Shown piece by piece: positions 26,464 to 34,141 of a stretch of DNA of 64,000 nt (its first letter is position 1; each line of letters opens with the position of its first letter). Where the stretch lies: positions 1 to 64,000 of the IMG/VR virus record IMGVR_UViG_3300043464_002365; one strand, written 5' to 3'. The position numbers were made by a program, and so were the translations under genes. The notes under the pieces were generated by a model. The model searched no databases and had not been told where the DNA came from. It saw only the letters and a list, made by a program, of their open reading frames with translations. Origin of the DNA: a virus.

Positions 26464-26946
26464 ATGCCAAGAGCGAATGGTCCTGATGAGCTGCTTTATT
26501 CTCTCATTGAACTTCGCCCTGGAGATGCAAAACGTCGGTTTCGTAAGAGCATTTTTGAAGACTATTTCTTGAGAGGGCCTTTTGGTCAGTGTGCTTGCGC
26601 ATATTGTGGAGAATGGGGAGAAAAGCTTACGATTGACCATATTGTCCCGAAGAGCAAAGGCGGCCCTCACTTTTCGCGTTGGAACATGATTCCAGCATGT
26701 AAAAGCTGCAATTTGAAGAAGGGAGACTTGCCGATGCTTGAATGGTGGCGAGTGCAGCCATTTTGGACGGAGAAGCGCGAAGAAATCTTGCTGGCGTGGG
26801 TGTATTGCAATAGCTTCGTCAGTGCTCACACTGATCAAAAAGATTTGGAAGCATGGTGCGAGAAGAAGGGGCTTGTGTTGCCGCTGCATCAAACAATTGA
26901 GCATGAAAAAGCCCCCTTGTGGGGGCTTTGTTGTAGTGCTGCTTAG
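26464..26946 (+). CDS. HNH endonuclease
   Basis: 160 residues. Zinc-binding CAYCG and CKSCN pairs flank the HNH core [15 protein letters not shown] and [17 protein letters not shown] classic free-standing HNH nuclease, either a homing enzyme or a packaging-associated HNH. It is rightward in a leftward region, and its last codons are formed by a terminator stem (26908-26929) that also ends the opposite-strand operon, so its C-terminus [13 protein letters not shown] is probably unimportant. Confidence 0.85.
   Translation: MPRANGPDELLYSLIELRPGDAKRRFRKSIFEDYFLRGPFGQCACAYCGEWGEKLTIDHIVPKSKGGPHFSRWNMIPACKSCNLKKGDLPMLEWWRVQPFWTEKREEILLAWVYCNSFVSAHTDQKDLEAWCEKKGLVLPLHQTIEHEKAPLWGLCCSAA
26905..26932 (-). 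terminator. Bidirectional terminator ending the leftward operon
   Basis: AAAGCCCCC (26908-26916), loop TTGT, GGGGGCTTT (26921-26929). On the minus strand it is followed by TTTTT, an efficient terminator just after the DUF3310 gene. Confidence 0.8.
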
Positions 26947-27311
26947 CTTTCAACGGGAGCAAACATCACTTGCTTTCCTGGGAGATCGTATCGAATGCCA
27001 GGAACTGGCTCCATTTGATTCGGCATCGGGCAGAATCCTCCTTCGCATTGTTGAGAAGCATTTTCAAGAGCTTCAACTGCTTCTTGTTGTGGCTCGTTTT
27101 CCATATTAAAAATGAGAAGATCAAGATACCAACTGGCTTTCTTCAAATCTTCTAGGCCATTTTTTTCTTCATAGCGCCAAACATATTTCAGAATGTTCCC
27201 TTTCAGGAAGCCCCTAAAGTCGTCTGTGTCCATTGAAGCTTCAATGGCTTCAATACATTCAATACCGCCATTTTTGGCATAGTGACGGGGATGATTCACA
27301 GCGTCAGTCAT
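26943..27311 (-). CDS. DUF3310 protein
   Basis: 122 residues. The N-terminus [20 protein letters not shown] and the block [19 protein letters not shown] with [12 protein letters not shown] are the DUF3310 signature, a widespread small phage protein sometimes labelled nucleotide kinase without strong support. The start overlaps the thyX stop (TGATG), so it is co-translated with the nucleotide-metabolism genes. C-terminal ~45 residues are variable. Confidence 0.85.
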   Translation of the reverse strand: MTDAVNHPRHYAKNGGIECIEAIEASMDTDDFRGFLKGNILKYVWRYEEKNGLEDLKKASWYLDLLIFNMENEPQQEAVEALENASQQCEGGFCPMPNQMEPVPGIRYDLPGKQVMFAPVES

Positions 27312-28018
27312 CAGAAAGAAGATTGGTGAAGGTCGAAAGCTTCAAAAGCTTCCTTGAACAATGGACGGGCGAGAGTGGACAAGGCTTGAGCGTAAGCTTG
27401 GATTTCGCCTTGACTGTCAGCCTTATCCCGCAATGAAATGAAATGAAGCAAAGCTTGTAAGCTGCAGGTCCAAGTGAAGGAACTGTACGTCGCCATGGGC
27501 ATGATTCCCCTGGCTTGCTCCTTCGCCACGCCTAGCGTCAGCAGCGCCCTGTAAGCCTGCTTTGCCTGCTCAAGAGCCTTGGCATATTCAATCATTGCCA
27601 CTTGGTTCATGCTGGGCTCCAAGGCGCCGCTGGAAGCTTGCTTATTACTGGCGCTTTGCTGGCGGAATTCACGCGGCATGTAGTACGTGTCATCGTCAGC
27701 TTCGCAGTAGCGAAAGCTTTTCTCATTCCAACCAAGCGTGTCGTTGGCGAACGTGCCACCAATTACATGCTTCCACCATTGCCGACAAACATACAGCGGA
27801 GCTTTCACTTGCCATTTTGTGACCACGCCACGAAATGGACTAGTGTGCTGATGCTTGACGAGATAATTAAGAAGCTTCTGGTCCTTTTCGGACCATTCAC
27901 TACTGGTCTGGTCAAAGCTTTGGCGGGCGTCACAAACAATATCAAGCGAGCTGCCCATCCAATCAATGAGACGCACGAAGCTGATGCCATCCATCAGCGG
28001 ATCCATCTGATTCATCAT
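27311..28018 (-). CDS. thyX: Flavin-dependent thymidylate synthase ThyX
   Basis: 235 residues. Makes dTMP from dUMP using FAD and methylene-tetrahydrofolate, supplying thymidine for phage DNA. ATG 28018 overlaps the upstream stop (TGATG) and places ISFVRLIDWMGSSLDIVCDAR at the usual ThyX N-terminus; a longer frame back to 28144 lacks homology and was rejected. The FAD/dUMP motif region reads RQWWKH, then eight extra residues, then NEKSFRYC; the common form is RQWxRHRxxSxNExSxRY. The C-terminal ARGIMPMATYSSF and LLHFISLRDK match the usual substrate-binding helix. Activity likely but the motif is atypical. Confidence 0.9.
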   Translation of the reverse strand: MMNQMDPLMDGISFVRLIDWMGSSLDIVCDARQSFDQTSSEWSEKDQKLLNYLVKHQHTSPFRGVVTKWQVKAPLYVCRQWWKHVIGGTFANDTLGWNEKSFRYCEADDDTYYMPREFRQQSASNKQASSGALEPSMNQVAMIEYAKALEQAKQAYRALLTLGVAKEQARGIMPMATYSSFTWTCSLQALLHFISLRDKADSQGEIQAYAQALSTLARPLFKEAFEAFDLHQSSF

Positions 28019-28224
28019 CAAGTTTTGTCCGTAGCGATGAGAATGCGAAAAGTGATGGCAATTAGGAACCACTGCCAAAAGCCAAGCGTAAAACTTGGAG
28101 CCAGTAGACCCACGCAAGTACTTAACAGCCATGCTCGCAAGCATATGACAGTGAAAATGGCAAGAATTTCTCCTGCAAGTTTGGAGAAATCTTTAAGCAA
28201 GTCGTCAGTTGTTTTGGTAAGCAC
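28018..28224 (-). CDS. Small membrane protein upstream of thyX
   Basis: 68 residues from a GTG that overlaps the end of the upstream gene. Two hydrophobic stretches (residues about 20-42, ILAIFTVICLRAWLLSTCVG, and 48-63, LGFWQWFLIAITFRIL) separated by a short turn suggest a helical hairpin in the membrane. Its stop overlaps the thyX start. Function unknown. Confidence 0.6.
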   Translation of the reverse strand: MLTKTTDDLLKDFSKLAGEILAIFTVICLRAWLLSTCVGLLAPSFTLGFWQWFLIAITFRILIATDKT

Positions 28225-28531
28225 TGGTGATCAGCGAGAGGGGCCGAAGTCGTTGCAAACTGATTGTAGGAGCAATGTCCGTAGCTGAATGCCAGCGTAC
28301 GATTGCTTTCCTGGCCCTGGAGCTTGCATCAAAGCCTTCAATGGTGCCAACAATGGAGGAGGGCATCCACCCAGCGGACGTACGTTGTACGTACACCACA
28401 TCCTGTCCTGGAAGCCATTCATGGTTGCGAGGCGTGCGAGGAAGCTTGTATGGGCGGTAGCCCGTCCCACATCTTACGGCATCCTTCCCATCGTCCACCC
28501 GATAAACAAACCGCTTGCCAAACTGCTGCAT
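28205..28531 (-). CDS. Hypothetical protein with SH3-like C-terminal half
   Basis: 108 residues, ATG at 28531. Arg-rich N-terminus, then WLPGQDVVYVQRTSAGWMPS and GTIEGFDASSRARKAIVRWH, a beta pattern like Tudor/KOW-type barrels. First gene of the sub-operon running to DUF3310. The divergent gene starts only 30 bases away. Confidence 0.6.
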   Translation of the reverse strand: MQQFGKRFVYRVDDGKDAVRCGTGYRPYKLPRTPRNHEWLPGQDVVYVQRTSAGWMPSSIVGTIEGFDASSRARKAIVRWHSATDIAPTISLQRLRPLSLITSAYQNN

Positions 28532-28561
28532 GGCTAGGCTAAACGAAACAATGCAAGGACA

Positions 28562-28936
28562 ATGAGCACTTTCTCTATCCCAGTGGGCCTAAAATACAAT
28601 GGTCAAGATTGTATTGGCATTATGGGGCCTTTTGAGCGGAGCATGGAACGAGACTTTGCTCTCGTTGCTAACAAAAAGGCACTGAGCGAATGCAATGACG
28701 TTGACAAGCTGCGAGAAGTGGCTTGCACGATGATGGAGGGCTGGAGCAATATGCAAGAAGCCGTCACGTCGCTCGTGAAAGAGAATCTTGAACTGCGTCA
28801 AGCTATGCAGCTTCAAGAGCGTGATTTGGAAGCCGCTGATGAGCTGCTTGGTGAAGCTGCTGAAGCCGTCACGCAGTTCGCAATGAAGCAGCAATCCGCT
28901 CAAGCCAAAAAGTTTCCTTGGCCGTTTGGGTGGTAA
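28562..28936 (+). CDS. Hypothetical coiled-coil protein on the opposite strand
   Basis: 124 residues, the only rightward gene inside this leftward block apart from the HNH nuclease. Central and C-terminal parts are helical with heptads (VKENLELRQAMQLQERDLEA, DELLGEAAEAVTQF), ending FPWPFGW. Its last 68 bases overlap, in antisense, the end of the converging nuclease gene. Confidence 0.6.
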   Translation: MSTFSIPVGLKYNGQDCIGIMGPFERSMERDFALVANKKALSECNDVDKLREVACTMMEGWSNMQEAVTSLVKENLELRQAMQLQERDLEAADELLGEAAEAVTQFAMKQQSAQAKKFPWPFGW

Positions 28937-29231
28937 GGAGAAACACTTTCCACCCTCCCATTGTTGCTAAGTTGAATTTACGGGCATCTCGTTCATAGCC
29001 CGAGCCGGTTACGTGCCTGCCTCTGCTGAAGGTGCCCCCTTGAATTTCAATGAGACTTTGGGAGGGCAGATGAGCAAAGTCTGCCCTGTAGCGCTTTGAC
29101 CGCTTGCTTTTTGCATAGCGCTCTTGGAAATCAGTCTCCCAAGTTGGCACGTCACTGAATTCTCTAATCAATGGGAGATCAGGGAAATGAGCTTGCCACA
29201 GTCCAAGAAACTGGTCTTCAAGAGCGCTCAC
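28869..29231 (-). CDS. Small PD-(D/E)XK-type endonuclease
   Basis: 120 residues from GTG 29231, three bases after dcd. The core YRADFAHLPSQSLIEIQGG supplies the Asp and E-x-Q of the nuclease fold, followed by FSRGRHVTGSGYERDARKFN and GWKVFLLTT, a pattern shared by small Holliday-junction or mismatch-type phage nucleases. Lies among recombination and nucleotide genes. Exact substrate unknown. Confidence 0.7.
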   Translation of the reverse strand: MSALEDQFLGLWQAHFPDLPLIREFSDVPTWETDFQERYAKSKRSKRYRADFAHLPSQSLIEIQGGTFSRGRHVTGSGYERDARKFNLATMGGWKVFLLTTQTAKETFWLERIAASLRTA

Positions 29232-29234
29232 TGA

Positions 29235-29822
29235 TCAGACGGCAGCAAACGCTACGTTAGCGCCTTGGTTTTGATACTTGCCGTTTCCATAGTCCTGATC
29301 TGCGGCGCCTGAGAGGCGAGCGAACATAACTTGCACGATCCCTTCGTTGGCATAGATGCGAACGGGAAAAGCCAAGGGATTGACAATACAAATAGTGAGA
29401 TGACCAGACCAGCCAGGCTCAATTGGCGTAACGTTAAGAATGGTCCCTTGACGTGCATACGTTGACTTCCCGTCTGTGATGCCCATCACATTGTTAGGCA
29501 TCGAGATGCGCTCAAGGCTAACGCCAAGCGCGTAGGAAAAGGGAGGAAGTACGAAAAACGTGCTGCCGTTTTCTTGACGAGGCTTTTGCTCTTCCATTAG
29601 CTCCGTGTCGAAGCTTTTCACGTCAAGAGGGAAGTCCTTGCTGACGCTGTTGTCGATGACCATGAAGCCTTCCGGGGAAAGACGCAGGTCGTAACCAGCA
29701 TGAGACAGGCCATAAGACAATGCTTTCGTACCATTGTCCAGCTCGCGACGCTTCTCTCCAGTGAAAGGAAAGATGATGTCGTTTTCAGCGAGAATGCTAA
29801 TTTGCTTGTCGTTAAGAAGCAC
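29235..29822 (-). CDS. dcd: dCTP deaminase / dUTPase family protein
   Basis: 195 residues, close to the usual 190 or so. Deaminates dCTP to dUTP, or to dUMP in bifunctional forms, feeding ThyX. GTG 29822 is favoured over the longer TTG start because VLLNDKQISILAENDIIFPF aligns with the family N-terminus and the GTG overlaps the preceding stop. Family motifs: YDLRLSPEGF, PPFSYALGVSLERISMPNNV, the nucleotide-binding GITDGKSTYARQG, and NVTPIEPGWSGHLTICIVN. The equivalent 'GKSSLAR' stretch is well conserved. Confidence 0.88.
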   Translation of the reverse strand: MLLNDKQISILAENDIIFPFTGEKRRELDNGTKALSYGLSHAGYDLRLSPEGFMVIDNSVSKDFPLDVKSFDTELMEEQKPRQENGSTFFVLPPFSYALGVSLERISMPNNVMGITDGKSTYARQGTILNVTPIEPGWSGHLTICIVNPLAFPVRIYANEGIVQVMFARLSGAADQDYGNGKYQNQGANVAFAAV

Positions 29823-30012
29823 TGTTTGAAGAGCGAGAAAACAAGCCCATGGAGAGCCAAACAAGAATCGTGGCAGGCCAAAAGGGCACAGACGGCCAGA
29901 TTGCCTGAACCGCCCATGCCCCTAAACAAGCCAGCCCGAAAGTAATTCCAAGAGCTATGCCTACTGCCAGAAGGTAGATAGCCCAGTCCTTGGAATCTCG
30001 GGAGTGCTTCAT
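29812..30012 (-). CDS. Small membrane protein upstream of dcd
   Basis: 66 residues with two hydrophobic helices (IYLLAVGIALGITFGLACLG and PFWPATILVWLSMGLF) and a charged N-terminus (MKHSRDSKDW). Packed between the SSB-like gene (two-base gap) and dcd (11-base overlap). Function unknown. Confidence 0.65.
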   Translation of the reverse strand: MKHSRDSKDWAIYLLAVGIALGITFGLACLGAWAVQAIWPSVPFWPATILVWLSMGLFSRSSNSAS

Positions 30013-30014
30013 TG

Positions 30015-30290
30015 TCAGAAGAGATCGTCGCTAGACGAAGACGAGGAGCTAACGGCTTCGCCGTTTTGCCAGAAGGAAGAATAAGCCTTAGGGCTATTTT
30101 CCATCTTATTGACAGTTACTTGCCCCTTGAAATGAGGAGCAGTGTCCTTGTCACGCTTGTCGTTGTTCCACAGTGCCACGCGGAAGCTGTAGTTTCCTTG
30201 TGCATTGGGACCAGCCTTTTTGGCTGCATTCAGAATGTCGGGGGTGAGATCGACAGTGCCGCTGAAAACGGGAGGATTGCCAGAGGGCAT
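30015..30290 (-). CDS. Possible single-stranded DNA-binding protein
   Basis: 91 residues: TVDLTPDILNAAKKAG, then SFRVALWNNDKRDKDTAPHFKGQVTV, and a Ser-rich linker ending SSDDLF. The central strands resemble an OB-like 'SFRVAxW-ND---PHFKG' element found in small phage proteins, and the acidic, Phe-ended tip is the hallmark of SSB/gp2.5 tails that recruit replication partners. It lies in the operon with the annealing protein and nuclease. The role is inferred; the fold is not proven. Confidence 0.5.
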   Translation of the reverse strand: MPSGNPPVFSGTVDLTPDILNAAKKAGPNAQGNYSFRVALWNNDKRDKDTAPHFKGQVTVNKMENSPKAYSSFWQNGEAVSSSSSSSDDLF

Positions 30291-30361
30291 GTAGTGTTCC
30301 TCAGAAGGAGAGTGGTCGGCCCTGGAGGGGCTCTAGAAGCATAGCGGGAATGAACTGGGAG

Positions 30362-31162
30362 TCAAGCTCCACGGTCCATAGAAATCATTAAGGGGCGTCC
30401 GCCGGGGTAGTGTTCAAAGAAAAACTGCTGCACCTTCTGCACCATGATGCCTGCCTGCATCGCAAGCTCTCCTGCTGAGAGGCTCACGATTTGCGCTTCT
30501 TGGGAATGGCCAGTATCAGGATCATGAATGGCAATGGCGCAATGCGCTTCATTCACTTCGATGTCATACATCTGTTCAATGGCTTGCACATAGGCGCCAA
30601 GCTGCATGCGATAATCGGCTAGCTGTGTATCAGGCTTTTCTTTGTAGCTCGTCTTCCAATCCAGCAAAGCATATTGCCCGCTGTTCATTTTGGCGAGCAT
30701 ATCAAAGGTGCCTGAATAGCCAATTTCTTGCGCAGGATCGTACCAGGCAATGGCACTTTCGACGAGCAATGGACTATCAACGCGCTCAAGAAAACCAACA
30801 ATGCTCTCAAAATAAGGCACGTAGTTTTCGTGAGAATCAAGATGCTCTTGAATGTCTTCGCCGTTCCAGAAATCTTCTAGAACACCGTGAAGCCAATTGC
30901 CTCGATCCACAGCATTACGAGTGCGACGATTAGCCTCTTCATTGCCCACCTTTTTGCGCCAGTTCATTAGCGCTGCAATTTTGCCAGGTGGAGAACACGC
31001 GCTCGCAACAGTCGTCACAGAAGGCAAAACAAACCCTTCTGGAACATTTGGAAAATCGTTCAGCAGATAGTAGCGCTTTTTCTGAATTTGGAGCCGGTTG
31101 GGTTCGTAGCGGGGAAATGCTGGCATTTGGAGGGAGGTAAGGCATAGATCGTAACAGGCCAT
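30362..31162 (-). CDS. PD-(D/E)XK exonuclease (RecB/Cas4-like)
   Basis: 266 residues; the true start may be the Met at MPAFPRYEP a few codons in. Motifs in order: NWLHGVLEDFW, ESAIAWYDP, GYSGTFDMLAK (catalytic Asp), YALLDWKTSYKEK (D-x-K), and YRMQLGAYVQAI, the Gln-Tyr of RecB-family nucleases. Phages with a Sak-type annealing protein usually encode such an exonuclease as its partner, so it probably resects DNA ends for recombination. Confidence 0.85.
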   Translation of the reverse strand: MACYDLCLTSLQMPAFPRYEPNRLQIQKKRYYLLNDFPNVPEGFVLPSVTTVASACSPPGKIAALMNWRKKVGNEEANRRTRNAVDRGNWLHGVLEDFWNGEDIQEHLDSHENYVPYFESIVGFLERVDSPLLVESAIAWYDPAQEIGYSGTFDMLAKMNSGQYALLDWKTSYKEKPDTQLADYRMQLGAYVQAIEQMYDIEVNEAHCAIAIHDPDTGHSQEAQIVSLSAGELAMQAGIMVQKVQQFFFEHYPGGRPLMISMDRGA

Positions 31163-31164
31163 GT

Positions 31165-31374
31165 TTAGTCATGGCTTGAGATGTGGGAACTCAGTTCGTA
31201 TTCAAGGCTGAAAGCTTTGTCGCCGACACTTTGAATGTCGGTTTCAAGTTCGCCCAAGAAGTTCAAAAGCCTTTCAATGCTCACGCCATTTTCTCCCATT
31301 AAGCGCTCAGCCATAATACGCCCAAGAGGTGACAGCAATGTGGAGCTGAGCACTGTTTCTTTGTTGGTTTTCAT
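31165..31374 (-). CDS. Small hypothetical protein
   Basis: 69 residues, ATG overlapping the upstream stop (ATGA). Helical (GRIMAERLMGENGVSIERLL, LGELETDIQS) with a His/Ser end. Ends two bases before the exonuclease gene. Confidence 0.65.
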   Translation of the reverse strand: MKTNKETVLSSTLLSPLGRIMAERLMGENGVSIERLLNFLGELETDIQSVGDKAFSLEYELSSHISSHD

Positions 31375-31691
31375 TTTTCGTTCATGTCCCAGAAATAGTC
31401 GCAGCCCTCTTCGTCGCATGGAGGCGCAGCGAAATAGCTCTGCCAACGATCTGCAGGCGCCATGTAACGCCAACAATTTTCTTTAACAGGGCATTCGTCC
31501 CCCGAGCACATTGCAATGTCAGGCATGAGAATAGTCCGAGCAGTTTGACGAAGAAATTGCTTGTCAACAAGAGGATGGTTAGCAATGGCTTCAAGAACAG
31601 CAGCAATGCGACGATCACTGCTAAGCGTGTCTTCAGGAAAGCTCCAGAATGCTTCATGACAAGCATCAATCAGAGAGCGATGATTGCGCAC
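31371..31691 (-). CDS. Hypothetical Cys/Trp-rich protein, possible metal binder
   Basis: 106 residues from GTG 31691, which has a GGAAG ribosome site; the longer frame begins at a TTG. The C-terminal part has CSGDECPVKENCWRY and PPCDEEGCDYFW, six Cys that could hold zinc or an iron-sulphur cluster. A Cys-rich end after a helical N-terminus occurs in phage proteins of unknown role. Coupled by ATGA to the next gene. Confidence 0.65.
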   Translation of the reverse strand: MRNHRSLIDACHEAFWSFPEDTLSSDRRIAAVLEAIANHPLVDKQFLRQTARTILMPDIAMCSGDECPVKENCWRYMAPADRWQSYFAAPPCDEEGCDYFWDMNEK

Positions 31692-31929
31692 GCTTTTCTT
31701 CCATTGTTTCGTATTCTTCAACCATGGTCGCCATCGCAGACATTATTGAAGTTTCAAAGAAACCGCAGGCCAAAACAAACTGCTTGAAATGCTCGACGAT
31801 TTCAGGGCAATAGATGTTATGGAACGAATAGGAAACTTTTGTTTCCCCTTCTTCGTGAAGAAAAGTGAAACGGCTCATGGGACTATCAAGGAAAGGATTG
31901 CCAGAATTGACAGGGCAAGGATTAGGCAT
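31666..31929 (-). CDS. Small hypothetical protein
   Basis: 87 residues from ATG 31929; an internal ATG at 31878 (MSRFTFLHEEGETK) is an equally good start. Acidic, with aromatic strands (VSYSFHNIYCPEIVEHFKQF) and an acidic C-terminal helix. Overlaps the next gene by 26 bases. Confidence 0.6.
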   Translation of the reverse strand: MPNPCPVNSGNPFLDSPMSRFTFLHEEGETKVSYSFHNIYCPEIVEHFKQFVLACGFFETSIMSAMATMVEEYETMEEKRAQSSLSD

Positions 31930-31962
31930 GTGAAGGTAACGAGAAGGAACAAACCGAGGGGG

Positions 31963-32075
31963 TCATTCGCCAAATAGCTTGGCAGGAAGCTCAGTAACGG
32001 GAAGGAGATCATCATCAAGACAAATGGTTCCAGCAAAGGCCCGTGCTAGGCGGGCCGCTGCCAGATCTACTGCTT
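31963..32075 (-). other. Possible -1 frameshift extension of the annealing protein
   Basis: The last codons of the annealing gene are GCA AAA AAG CAG TAG, containing the slippery heptamer A AAA AAG at 32073-32079. A -1 slip avoids the stop and continues 36 codons (AVDLAAARLARAFAGTICLD, then an acidic DDLLPVTELPAKLFGE) to TGA at 31963. The same frame has a stop 14 codons before the slip and no ATG, GTG or TTG before the peptide, so no standard start could express it alone. The coding potential is seen in the sequence; actual frameshifting is inference. Confidence 0.45.
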
Positions 32076-33005
32076 TTTTGCCACGAAAGCTTTCATGCCT
32101 TCAACAATGGCAGCAGTGTCCTCAAGCCCACGAACAAGGGAAATTTCCTCTGTCATTTCAGCCTTGCTGATGACAACTTCCTGCTCCTTTGCCCATAGTG
32201 TCATCATTGCTGCGACGACGTTTCCGAAGGCTTGCCAGCTTTTGATTTCTGTGGCGCGAGCAAGTCCAATACTTTCAAGAGCAGCTTTGCCTGCAGCCAT
32301 AGAAGCTTTCTCGTCGGCATAGTTCAAAGGATTGGCTTTGCACACTGCCGTAAGAGCTGCCTTTGCATCGAAGGGTTCAGCGGACCCTGTATCAGCGGCG
32401 GCAACAGGCCCCTCGCCTCCAGCAGCAGCAGCGCTTTCCTTAGGGGCAGTCTTCGTGCGTGCAGGCGTCTTGAGCGTGTCCTGCTGCAGCTTTGGCGCTT
32501 CTTCCTTGGGGATGTCCTCTCCGGCATAGAGCCGAAGACCAAGGCCCGTGAACGTAGCAATGGCTTTGACACTGGCACGTTGGATGTTGTCGCTGATTGC
32601 ACGACCATCGAGCTGCTGAATGGAATTATGCTTCCTGTCCATTACGGGGAAGACAAGTGCAGGAGTGCGACGCACGCCGTCCGTGAGATAGGGGCGAAGG
32701 ATGAATGCACCAGGCTCGCCAAAGACGGGCCATCCAATAGTTTTCTCCTCAAATGCTACGAACAGCGTTGGGAAATGCTCCTTCAGATAGCGAAAGGCAA
32801 AAGGCCAAGACAGATAGGAAAGACCTTTGTAGTCCTTCTCGATGTGAGGGCCAATATCGGGGGTGTCATAAGCAGCACGAAAAGCTTCTGCAGTAATTTC
32901 CAGCGGCGTGAAAATACCAAGAGCGCGTTCTGTCATTGCTTGTTTTGCGGAGTCTTCCATGCTGGAAAAGTCGGAAGGGGAATAAGTGAGAAAGGTGTGG
33001 TTCAT
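32067..33005 (-). CDS. Single-strand annealing protein (Sak3/DUF1071-like)
   Basis: 312 residues. Promotes pairing of complementary single strands during phage recombination and end repair. The signature GLSYLSWPFAFRYLKEHFPT, the later FPVMDRKHNSI and SDNIQRASVKAIATFTGLGL with LYAGEDIP match DUF1071 proteins. A Pro/Ala/Lys-rich linker (residues about 175-215) leads to a helical C-terminal domain that may bind partners. Starts in an ATGA overlap. Its 3' end contains a slippery sequence beside the stop codon. Neighbours include an exonuclease and SSB-like protein, completing a recombination set. Confidence 0.85.
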   Translation of the reverse strand: MNHTFLTYSPSDFSSMEDSAKQAMTERALGIFTPLEITAEAFRAAYDTPDIGPHIEKDYKGLSYLSWPFAFRYLKEHFPTLFVAFEEKTIGWPVFGEPGAFILRPYLTDGVRRTPALVFPVMDRKHNSIQQLDGRAISDNIQRASVKAIATFTGLGLRLYAGEDIPKEEAPKLQQDTLKTPARTKTAPKESAAAAGGEGPVAAADTGSAEPFDAKAALTAVCKANPLNYADEKASMAAGKAALESIGLARATEIKSWQAFGNVVAAMMTLWAKEQEVVISKAEMTEEISLVRGLEDTAAIVEGMKAFVAKKQ

Positions 33006-33193
33006 TCTTCAAGAAAAGCGAAATGCCAATCAATAAGATACTCTTCGCTTTCTTCATCAAACGAAAGATTCAGGCCAACCACGGCCACGCCAGTATCAGA
33101 GAGAAAGCAATCAAGGCAATGAAGCACATCATGGTCCATTTGCTTCATGCGAGCATGAAGCTCAGACATGGTGAGATTAGGCGTTTCCATCAT
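33002..33193 (-). CDS. Small hypothetical acidic protein
   Basis: 63 residues, ATGA overlaps at both ends. Ends with a strand-rich VAVVGLNLSFDEESEEYLID and WHFAFLEE. No family recognised; coupling to the annealing gene suggests a shared process. Confidence 0.65.
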   Translation of the reverse strand: MMETPNLTMSELHARMKQMDHDVLHCLDCFLSDTGVAVVGLNLSFDEESEEYLIDWHFAFLEE

Positions 33194-33465
33194 CCCAAAT
33201 GCGCCACTGCTTTATAGCCGAAGCCAGAATGATTGTATTCGCCATACATAATGACAAACATTTTGCTTGGGCTCTCGTTTTTGGTGATGAGGCTATCACC
33301 AGGCAGAGGCCAATCGTTAATCACTCTCACGTCAGTGGGATCTTCCAAGTACTCAGGATCGTAATTCTCAGAAATCACTCCCTCTTCCCAAAGGAGCTTC
33401 ACTTCCGTGTCGGCATGCTCAAGAAGAAACTCTTCGCAAGCAAGCTTAAGCTGGGAAACTTTCAT
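33190..33465 (-). CDS. Small hypothetical protein
   Basis: 91 residues. Acidic N-terminal helix (SQLKLACEEFLLEHADTEV) and a C-terminal beta part (KMFVIMYGEYNHSGFGYKAV). Starts two bases after the preceding stop and overlaps the next gene by ATGA. Confidence 0.65.
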   Translation of the reverse strand: MKVSQLKLACEEFLLEHADTEVKLLWEEGVISENYDPEYLEDPTDVRVINDWPLPGDSLITKNESPSKMFVIMYGEYNHSGFGYKAVAHLG

Positions 33466-33467
33466 GG

Positions 33468-33710
33468 TCAGTCGTTATAGAAGATGATGCCAAAGAAGCT
33501 GTCGGGAGAAGGTTGTTGAACATCTTCTTCATCCATTGGAATACCAGGAAGCTCGTCGGAATCTCCGTTCAAAATGCGAAACTTAATCGAATGAGCGTCG
33601 CTTTCTTTCTCTACGTCAAATGCGTAGCTATGGGAATAAGCGCTGATGTTAATGTCGCCATATTTCTCAATTGCTTTTTGCAATTGCTCAATCAACTTTG
33701 TAGCCTTCAT
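33468..33710 (-). CDS. Small hypothetical protein
   Basis: 80 residues from ATG 33710, preceded by CGAGG; the longest frame begins at a TTG. Helix then strands (TKLIEQLQKAIEKYGDINIS), acidic C-terminus ending FFGIIFYND. Overlaps the end of the regulator gene by 23 bases. Confidence 0.65.
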   Translation of the reverse strand: MKATKLIEQLQKAIEKYGDINISAYSHSYAFDVEKESDAHSIKFRILNGDSDELPGIPMDEEDVQQPSPDSFFGIIFYND

Positions 33711-33933
33711 AGTCCTCGATTTCGGAAACGATGGAATGGTCTTCAACTAAAGAGAAAGCACCGTCACAAAGAACTGTGTTTCCTTCCCATGGAGAAGTGG
33801 TGCGAATGAGACGCTCCACTGTCTCACTAAGGCTCAATCGTGCTTCATGGGCAATGTCCTTGAGATGAGTGTAGGCGGTGTCAGTGATGGTGAAGTGGCG
33901 GCTTTTCTTGGGCTCGCCGTGGTCAACGGTCAT
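33688..33933 (-). CDS. Ribbon-helix-helix DNA-binding protein
   Basis: 81 residues from ATG 33933. KKSRHFTITDTAYTHLKDIA, then RLSLSETVERLIRTT is the ribbon-helix-helix pattern: a short strand that reads DNA, helix A, a turn, and helix B with S-x-SE. Such proteins act as dimeric repressors or activators. Being first in the leftward operon, it could autoregulate the promoter at 34024-34051, where inverted sequence (GGCC...GGCC) surrounds the -10. Confidence 0.7.
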   Translation of the reverse strand: MTVDHGEPKKSRHFTITDTAYTHLKDIAHEARLSLSETVERLIRTTSPWEGNTVLCDGAFSLVEDHSIVSEIEDYEGYKVD

Positions 33934-33997
33934 AGAACAAAGGGCCGAGAAGGTAGCCGATGCTGAAGCCAATAATGGCGGGCAGCCAAAGCTCCAT
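33923..33997 (-). CDS. Possible 24-residue membrane microprotein
   Basis: ATG 33997 encodes MELWLPAIIGFSIGYLLGPL plus four residues, almost entirely one hydrophobic helix. Overlaps the regulator start by 11 bases. Ribosome site poor; kept because it sits just after the operon promoter and the composition is so clearly membrane-like. Confidence 0.35.
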   Translation of the reverse strand: MELWLPAIIGFSIGYLLGPLFYDR

Positions 33998-34023
33998 GGT
34001 TTTGTCTTGCGAGGGACATGGCC

Positions 34024-34051
34024 AATATAGCCGTTATGGCCAGCCCGTCAA
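34024..34051 (-). promoter_or_regulatory. Sigma-70-type promoter for the leftward operon
   Basis: On the minus strand: TTGACG (34051-34046), 16-base spacer, TATATT (34029-34024), each one mismatch from consensus. Expected start near 34017, just upstream of the microprotein and regulator genes. It lies in the divergent gap with the primase-helicase gene, inside the stretch GGCC-N14-GGCC (34019-34042). Confidence 0.6.
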
Positions 34052-34141
34052 GGCTCAGCAACAGAAGCGCTCGTTAAGAATTGTGAACGCCTTGCAGCAG
34101 CAAGATTCTGGTGCTAGAACGGCCCCATCTCACATCTCTCC